Assembly (NCBI GenBank): GCA_045537915.1
Contig: JAZSQK010000046.1
Location: 41,700-105,699 of the forward strand
Length of the DNA: 64,000 nucleotides
Direction of reading: 5' to 3'
Source of the DNA: SFWF01 sp045537915
GTDB lineage: Bacteria; Bacillota; Clostridia; Oscillospirales; Acutalibacteraceae
The translations under genes and the position numbers were made by a program. The notes below the pieces were generated by a model. The model ran no database searches. It worked only from the letters and a program-made list of their open reading frames with translations, and was not told the DNA's origin. Of the stretch, positions 60,045-64,000 are shown one piece after another. The number at the start of each line of letters is the position of its first letter. Position 1 is the first letter of the stretch.

Positions 60045-60749
60045 ATGAATGAATTGTTGCTGATTTTATCCCTTGTTGTTATCTTTTCGGGAGTGCTTTT
60101 TTTCTACCGTTTTTTCGGTAGAACAGGTCTTTTTGCGTTTACGGTAATTGCTACCATACTTGCAAACATTGAGGTGCTCATTTTAGTCAATGCCTTTGGT
60201 ATGGAACAGACTCTCGGCAATGTACTTTTTGCCTCTACATACCTTATTACCGATATATTAAGTGAAAATGAGGGCAAAAAATACGCTAACCGTGCAGTTA
60301 ATATTGGGATTCTAACTGCAGTTACAATGGTGATTATTACTCAGTCCTGGTTTCTTTTCAACCCAAGTCCGAACGATTGGGCATCGGCTCCCCTTTCGGC
60401 AATCTTCAGCACTACCCCAAGGTTGCTTTTTGCCTCTCTTATCGGATACGCTGTTTCCCAGAGGTTAGATGTTTTCCTCTATCATAAATGGTGGGAATTT
60501 ACCGAGAAAAAATGGGGCGATAAATGGCGGTTTCTCTGGCTTCGAAACAACGGCTCAACCCTTGTTTCGCAGATAGTAAATACCGTATTATTCAATACAA
60601 TCGCCTTTTTCGGCATGTATGATACAAAAACATTTATTTCTATTATCCTGTCTAGTTATGTGATATATGTCTTTACCAGTCTGCTTGATACCCCTGTGGT
60701 ATATTTCGCAAGAAAAATGAAAAGAAAAGGAGTTATTCCAAGCGAATGA
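60045..60749 (+). CDS. Queuosine precursor transporter (VUT/YhhQ family)
   Basis: 234 residues, six hydrophobic segments. ANIEVLILVNAFGMEQTLGN, TYLITDILSENEGKKYANRAV, and LRNNGSTLVSQIVNTVLFNTIAF are the family signatures (STYLxTDIxxExxGxxxA and the NxxSTxxxQxxDT-like block). It imports 7-cyano-7-deazaguanine or preQ1 for tRNA queuosine synthesis in members studied. It sits behind a long structured leader, consistent with control by the ligand. Confidence 0.9.
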   Translation: MNELLLILSLVVIFSGVLFFYRFFGRTGLFAFTVIATILANIEVLILVNAFGMEQTLGNVLFASTYLITDILSENEGKKYANRAVNIGILTAVTMVIITQSWFLFNPSPNDWASAPLSAIFSTTPRLLFASLIGYAVSQRLDVFLYHKWWEFTEKKWGDKWRFLWLRNNGSTLVSQIVNTVLFNTIAFFGMYDTKTFISIILSSYVIYVFTSLLDTPVVYFARKMKRKGVIPSE

Positions 60750-60784
60750 AAAAGGTAATGTTCGTCTGCCACGGCAAGAATTGA
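60746..60784 (+). pseudogene. Stub of a low-molecular-weight protein tyrosine phosphatase gene
   Basis: Reads MKKVMFVCHGKN then stop. MKKVMFVCHGN is the start of this phosphatase family (catalytic CxGN loop). The ATG overlaps the transporter stop by four bases (ATGA), the arrangement of a once-coupled gene; the rest has decayed beyond recognition by 60850. Confidence 0.45.
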
Positions 60785-60959
60785 ACAGCCCAAGCTATGC
60801 AACCTTATGCCACGAAATGCAAGGATTTTTTGCATTTCATACTACCAACGTACTACTTTTAAAGAAATCACCTAAAGCTTTGAATATGACAGATTTAACG
60901 ACCGTTTCCAATAAAGGAAGCGGTCGTTCTCTTTTATTTGACAAAAAATCATAAACCCA

Positions 60960-60988
60960 TTGATAATTTTGAGGTTTTGTGTTATACT
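60960..60988 (+). promoter_or_regulatory. Promoter of the attenuated leader
   Basis: TTGATA, 17 bases, TATACT; transcription should begin about 60993-60995, directly at the first helix of the leader. Confidence 0.75.
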
Positions 60989-60992
60989 GTAA

Positions 60993-61133
60993 GGGCTACA
61001 CATCTGAATAGGCACATTGTTGGGGGAATACTATTTGGTAAAAATGTATTCTCTCTCCCTGACTTTGTGCAGATGTGTAGCAACATTGAGGGAAGCATTT
61101 TTCGGTGCGTCTCTCAATGGGACGCACTTTTTT
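60993..61133 (+). ncRNA. Structured leader with terminator/antiterminator, class unknown
   Basis: GCTACACATCT(G) (60995-61006) pairs with (C)AGATGTGTAGC (61070-61081). Inside it GCACA pairs with TGTGC and GGGAATAC (61023-61030) with GTATTCTC (61046-61053). A terminator follows: GTGCGTC (61105-61111) with GACGCAC (61121-61127) and six T. CATTGAG (61084-61090) can instead pair with CTCAATG (61113-61119) in the terminator loop, giving mutually exclusive folds. It precedes the SHOCT membrane gene by 27 bp. It may be a riboswitch, another attenuator, or a 6S-like small RNA. Confidence 0.65.
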
Positions 61134-61159
61134 ATTATTTTTTAGAGGAGGTCATCACT

Positions 61160-61528
61160 ATGTATGACAACATTGGCGGTAAAATTAAAGGTTTAGCAAA
61201 AGCAACATTTATTGTTGAAGCAATCGCGGCAGTAATTACGGGAATTGCCCTTATGGCTTCTGACGATGATATGATTCCTGTTGGTTTGCTTGTAATGGTA
61301 GTAGGTCCTATCGTTGCTTGGGTATCTTCTTGGTTACTCTATGGTTTCGGTGAACTCATTGACAAGACTTGCGATATCGCTCGAAACACTTATGGCGGCG
61401 AAAGAAAGTCTGAAGCTCAATCAAAAGTTGACTACGAAAGAATTAGCAAAATTGAAAAACTTCGCTCTCAAGGTTTGATTACTGAAGAAGAATATCAACA
61501 AGCAATTTCTAAAAACGACAAGGAGTAA
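61160..61528 (+). CDS. SHOCT-domain membrane protein
   Basis: 122 residues; the start is the ATG at 61160 after AGAGGAGG, not the upstream in-frame codon inside the leader. Two membrane helices (AKATFIVEAIAAVITGIALM; IPVGLLVMVVGPIVAWVSSWLLY) and a C-terminal SHOCT domain (RISKIEKLRSQGLITEEEYQ). Function unknown; SHOCT domains are short oligomerisation or membrane-linked helices. Five bases before the next SHOCT gene. Confidence 0.8.
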   Translation: MYDNIGGKIKGLAKATFIVEAIAAVITGIALMASDDDMIPVGLLVMVVGPIVAWVSSWLLYGFGELIDKTCDIARNTYGGERKSEAQSKVDYERISKIEKLRSQGLITEEEYQQAISKNDKE

Positions 61529-61533
61529 TTGGT

Positions 61534-62295
61534 ATGAATTCAAAAGTAAAATTTAAACTTAAAACTCCTATCATTATTTTATCAATCATTGCTTTGGTGT
61601 TTAGAATTATAAGCAGCATTACATATTTTGTAAATTATGATTACAATTATGGCGAATATGAAATGAATATCAGTTTTCCACCTTTTGTATCGTTAATTTC
61701 TTTAATTATTGCATTAGCACCAATAGTATTATTTTTAGTTTATACCTTTAAGTTCCATAAAGATTTCAAAGCCACCATTTGTGTGCCAATCGTTTTCGGT
61801 TTAATAGCTTTTGCTCCAATATATAGCATTATTAGAAATCTAATAATGGGATATGGTTTTTATTTTGCAGACTTAATATCAAATCTATTTATTATTGCTC
61901 CATTTGTATTAGCAACAATAAGTGCATTAAAAGGATTTTCTAAAAAATCTTTTACAATAATTGCCTTTTCCATTAGTTTCTTACTTTGTGTTCTTTCTAT
62001 TATAAGCATATTTTCAAACATTGAGTATTATTTGAGAAGTGAACTTTATATTTATCTAATTACTTCACCGTGTAGTATTTTAGGAACAATATCATTTTAT
62101 ATTTCTTTGTTTTTGTTCGCTATGAATAATAGAATACCTGCTATATTAACCCCTTCCCCTGAACACGAAAAGAAAAATTCAGAAAAAATGTCTCCCGAAC
62201 AATCATTGAGATTGTTAAAAGATAAACTTGACTTCGGTATGATTTCCGAGGAAGAATACCAAGCCCAAAGAACTGATATCATTAGTAAACTTTAA
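61534..62295 (+). CDS. Multi-pass membrane protein with SHOCT domain
   Basis: 253 residues, AAGGAG site, six hydrophobic segments and a C-terminal SHOCT domain (SLRLLKDKLDFGMISEEEYQ). No other family recognised. AT-rich compared with the upstream genes. Shares the leader and operon with the smaller SHOCT protein at 61160; the two may assemble through their SHOCT ends. Confidence 0.78.
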   Translation: MNSKVKFKLKTPIIILSIIALVFRIISSITYFVNYDYNYGEYEMNISFPPFVSLISLIIALAPIVLFLVYTFKFHKDFKATICVPIVFGLIAFAPIYSIIRNLIMGYGFYFADLISNLFIIAPFVLATISALKGFSKKSFTIIAFSISFLLCVLSIISIFSNIEYYLRSELYIYLITSPCSILGTISFYISLFLFAMNNRIPAILTPSPEHEKKNSEKMSPEQSLRLLKDKLDFGMISEEEYQAQRTDIISKL

Positions 62296-62301
62296 TCAAA
62301 C

Positions 62302-62340
62302 TACGCCTTATGAAAAATCTCATAGGGCGTAATTTTTTTA
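62302..62340 (+). terminator. Terminator of the SHOCT operon
   Basis: TACGCCTTATGA/TCATAGGGCGTA stem followed by AATTTTTTT. Confidence 0.85.
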
Positions 62341-62501
62341 TGCTTAGTACGAACTTCGAAGCCTTAAAGGTTTCGAGGTTTATTTTTTTGCAAATTTTTC
62401 AAAATACGGCGTTTTTGCTCTCCCTCAAAAAAAGATTTCCTCTATCATATTTTCATAATTTTATAAATTCTATACTAACCCTTGCCGACTGTTCGGTTTT
62501 A

Positions 62502-62553
62502 CCGAGCTTGTAAAAGGCATTAACATAACGACCAAACAGAAAGGAAACAGACA
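62502..62553 (+). repeat. Duplicated leader, copy 1
   Basis: CCGAGCTTGTA, AAGG, ATTAACA, ACCA and AGGAAACA blocks immediately before the first replication-initiator-like gene recur with the same spacing (51-52 bases to the ATG) before the second gene at 63386. Confidence 0.65.
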
Positions 62554-63369
62554 ATGCAAAGAATATACAGGGAGCGCAAATATATCTGTGGGGACTACAT
62601 AGAGGTAGCAATTTACCCTGTTTACACCCAAACGAGAGGACGAAGCCAAAGGAAGAAGCCGACAAGTGAGGTGCAACAACGACTTAACCGCCGACACGCC
62701 ACCGACCGTCTGCGTAGGCTTTTGCACACAAATTTTAACCCGAAAGACCTTTTTATAACGCTGACCTTTGATGATGACCGCCTACCCGAAACGGTCGCCG
62801 ACTGTCAAAGGGCGGTACAAAACTACTTGCGCCGAGTAAAGCGCAGATACGCAAAAGCAGGGCTTAAACCTCGATACATATATATCCTTGAATACGGTGA
62901 GGAACACCGCCGCCTGCACGCGCACCTCGTTATAAGTGAGGGCTTGAGCAGGGACGAGCTTTCGGCACTTTGGGGACAGGGGATAGTTTCTGCCGACCGT
63001 CTGCGTTTTGAACAGGACGGCTTGACGGCTCTTGCGGTGTATCTCACCAAGGGGAACGAGGACGAAGAAGATCGTCCGACGTTCAAGCGGTGGTGTGGTA
63101 GCCGTAGTCTTAAAAATCCTACGACCACCGAACACGACGGACGGATTTCACACCGTAAAATGTTGGCGTTCTGTGAAAGGGACGGCGACAGTGCAATATA
63201 TCTCGAAACACATTTTAACGGCTTTGAAACGGTTGAAAATAGCATTGATTACTACGAGGACACCTACGGCGGTTTATACCTGACGGCACTTTTACGGCGT
63301 TTGCCCCGCTGCTCAAAAGCCGATTTTTCGTCATCTACTATAGATACGAAACTCTTGCCGACGGGATAG
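62554..63369 (+). CDS. HUH rolling-circle replication initiator-like protein (copy 1)
   Basis: 271 residues. LFITLTFDDDRLPE near residue 66, YIYILEYGEEHRRLHAHLVI with the HAH metal motif near 125, a LTALAVYLTKG helix and KRWCGSRSLKNP: the order seen in Rep proteins of small phages and rolling-circle plasmids. Tyrosine-rich DYYEDTYGGLYL near 235 could supply the nucleophile. No capsid, relaxase or integrase is visible. A paralogue follows 67 bases downstream with a duplicated leader, so this is part of a mobile or phage-derived element whose right end lies outside the window. Confidence 0.72.
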   Translation: MQRIYRERKYICGDYIEVAIYPVYTQTRGRSQRKKPTSEVQQRLNRRHATDRLRRLLHTNFNPKDLFITLTFDDDRLPETVADCQRAVQNYLRRVKRRYAKAGLKPRYIYILEYGEEHRRLHAHLVISEGLSRDELSALWGQGIVSADRLRFEQDGLTALAVYLTKGNEDEEDRPTFKRWCGSRSLKNPTTTEHDGRISHRKMLAFCERDGDSAIYLETHFNGFETVENSIDYYEDTYGGLYLTALLRRLPRCSKADFSSSTIDTKLLPTG

Positions 63370-63385
63370 ACTTCTTTCCCGTATG

Positions 63386-63436
63386 CCGAGCTTGTATAAG
63401 GTATTAACACAATGACCATATAGGAAAGGAAACAAT
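63386..63436 (+). repeat. Duplicated leader, copy 2
   Basis: Same conserved blocks as 62502-62553 (CCGAGCTTGTATAAGG, ATTAACA, ACCA, AGGAAACA). CTTGCCGAC lies before both copies (near 62481 and 63354). Confidence 0.65.
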
Positions 63437-64000
63437 ATGCAGAGAAGATACAGAGAGAAGAAATACTATTGTGGGGAGTATATGGAGGTAACTATCTATC
63501 CAGTATATACCCATTCAAAGAAAAGAGGGAAGCGGAGCAAGCCAACAACCGAGATTCAGCAGCGGCTCAATCAGCGGCACACAGAGGGGCGGCTTCGTCG
63601 GCTGCTGCATACAAATTTCACCCCATCCGACCTATTCGCCACATTGACCTTTGACCAGGCCAACCTCCCCACATCGGTGGAGGATGCCCAACGGCTGCTC
63701 CAGAACTTCCTCCGTCGGCTCAAAAGGAAGTATGCCCGCCTGGGTCTGGATGCCAAGTACATATATGTCCTGGAGTACGGACAGAAGCACAACCGCCTCC
63801 ATATCCACCTTGTCTTGACGGGTGGCATCACTAGGGCCAAGCTTGCGAAGCTCTGGGGTCTTGGGGAGGTCAAGGCGGATGTTCTGCGCTTTGAAAAGGA
63901 TGGTCTGGCGGCTCTTGCCAAGTATTTGACTAAGGGCGGAGAATCGGACGAACGCCCCACCTGGAAGCGGTGGTCTGGCAGCCGCAACCTGGAACAGCCG
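63437..64000 (+). CDS. HUH replication initiator-like protein (copy 2, partial)
   Basis: Starts at ATG 63437 after GGAAAGGAAAC and stays open for 188 codons to the window edge. MQRRYREKKYYCGEYMEVTI, LFATLTFDQANLP, YIYVLEYGQKHNRLHIHLVL (HIH metal motif), LAALAKYLTKGG and KRWSGSRNLEQP align with copy 1 along the whole visible length at roughly 60 percent identity. Its GC content is visibly higher than that of copy 1, so the pair is not a recent tandem duplication; two related insertions are more likely. Confidence 0.72.
   Translation, partial: MQRRYREKKYYCGEYMEVTIYPVYTHSKKRGKRSKPTTEIQQRLNQRHTEGRLRRLLHTNFTPSDLFATLTFDQANLPTSVEDAQRLLQNFLRRLKRKYARLGLDAKYIYVLEYGQKHNRLHIHLVLTGGITRAKLAKLWGLGEVKADVLRFEKDGLAALAKYLTKGGESDERPTWKRWSGSRNLEQP

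Noticed and set aside
62554..64000. Complete integrated microvirus or plasmid
   Set aside because: Only Rep-like genes are visible; no capsid, pilot, mobilisation or partition gene in the window.

Overview
The window looks like a chromosomal segment of a low-to-moderate GC Gram-positive anaerobe, most likely a gut Clostridia member of the Ruminococcaceae/Oscillospirales type. The grounds are strong GGAGG ribosome binding sites, frequent TTG starts, a Gram-positive LexA box, lipoprotein and sortase-like anchors, a dockerin, and families such as YitT, DUF6062, DUF5696 and SHOCT. No rRNA, tRNA or CRISPR array was recognised.

Layout. 1-3.9 kb: minus-strand operon DUF1015, 8-oxoguanine DNA glycosylase, DUF6062 (cut by the window edge), then a polytopic membrane protein. 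4-11 kb: an AraC regulator divergent from a Gfo/Idh/MocA oxidoreductase; a NagA-like deacetylase; an operon of GH4 glycosidase, SGNH hydrolase and RpiB-like isomerase divergent from a second AraC regulator. 11.2-38 kb: one collinear minus-strand block of 13 genes that reads as a single operon. In transcription order it holds a modular surface protein, a solute-binding protein with N-terminal carbohydrate-binding-like domains, two permeases, an NHL-repeat protein, a YIP1 protein, a DUF5696 lipoprotein, two more permeases, a membrane-anchored beta-helix protein, a second solute-binding lipoprotein, and two giant paralogous surface proteins with LamG and metallophosphoesterase domains. One giant protein ends in a sortase-like/TM anchor and the other in a dockerin. 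38-45 kb: an esterase, a GH78-type rhamnosidase, and a mirrored second AraC-Gfo/Idh/MocA pair. 45-51.5 kb: polysaccharide deacetylase with a broken duplicate, SulP transporter, glutamate dehydrogenase, a degenerate cytidine-deaminase-like gene with rsmA, and an SOS-controlled small membrane protein. 51.5-62.3 kb: hydrolase, M14 peptidase, stand-alone GMP synthase ATPase subunit, a lipoprotein, an XRE/DUF4097 pair, DUF2156, GNAT, YitT, a queuosine precursor transporter behind a large structured leader, and two SHOCT membrane proteins behind an attenuator-like leader. 62.5-64 kb: two tandem HUH replication-initiator-like genes, the second cut by the window edge.

How it fits together. The same 41-bp element, two GGTTACAT repeats exactly 21 bp apart, lies upstream of the GH4 operon (where it is shared with the AraC gene at 10218), the 27-kb surface/transport operon and the rhamnosidase gene. 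I infer one AraC-controlled regulon for capture, trimming and import of a complex, probably rhamnose- and galactose-containing glycan, with phosphate or ester substituents removed by the surface phosphoesterases and the esterases. The substrate is inference; the shared operator and gene order are seen directly.

Strongest leads: the three-site regulon, the 27-kb operon with its module repeated about twelve times, the SOS-boxed 58-residue membrane protein, and two structured RNA leaders at 59.83-60.02 kb and 60.99-61.13 kb.
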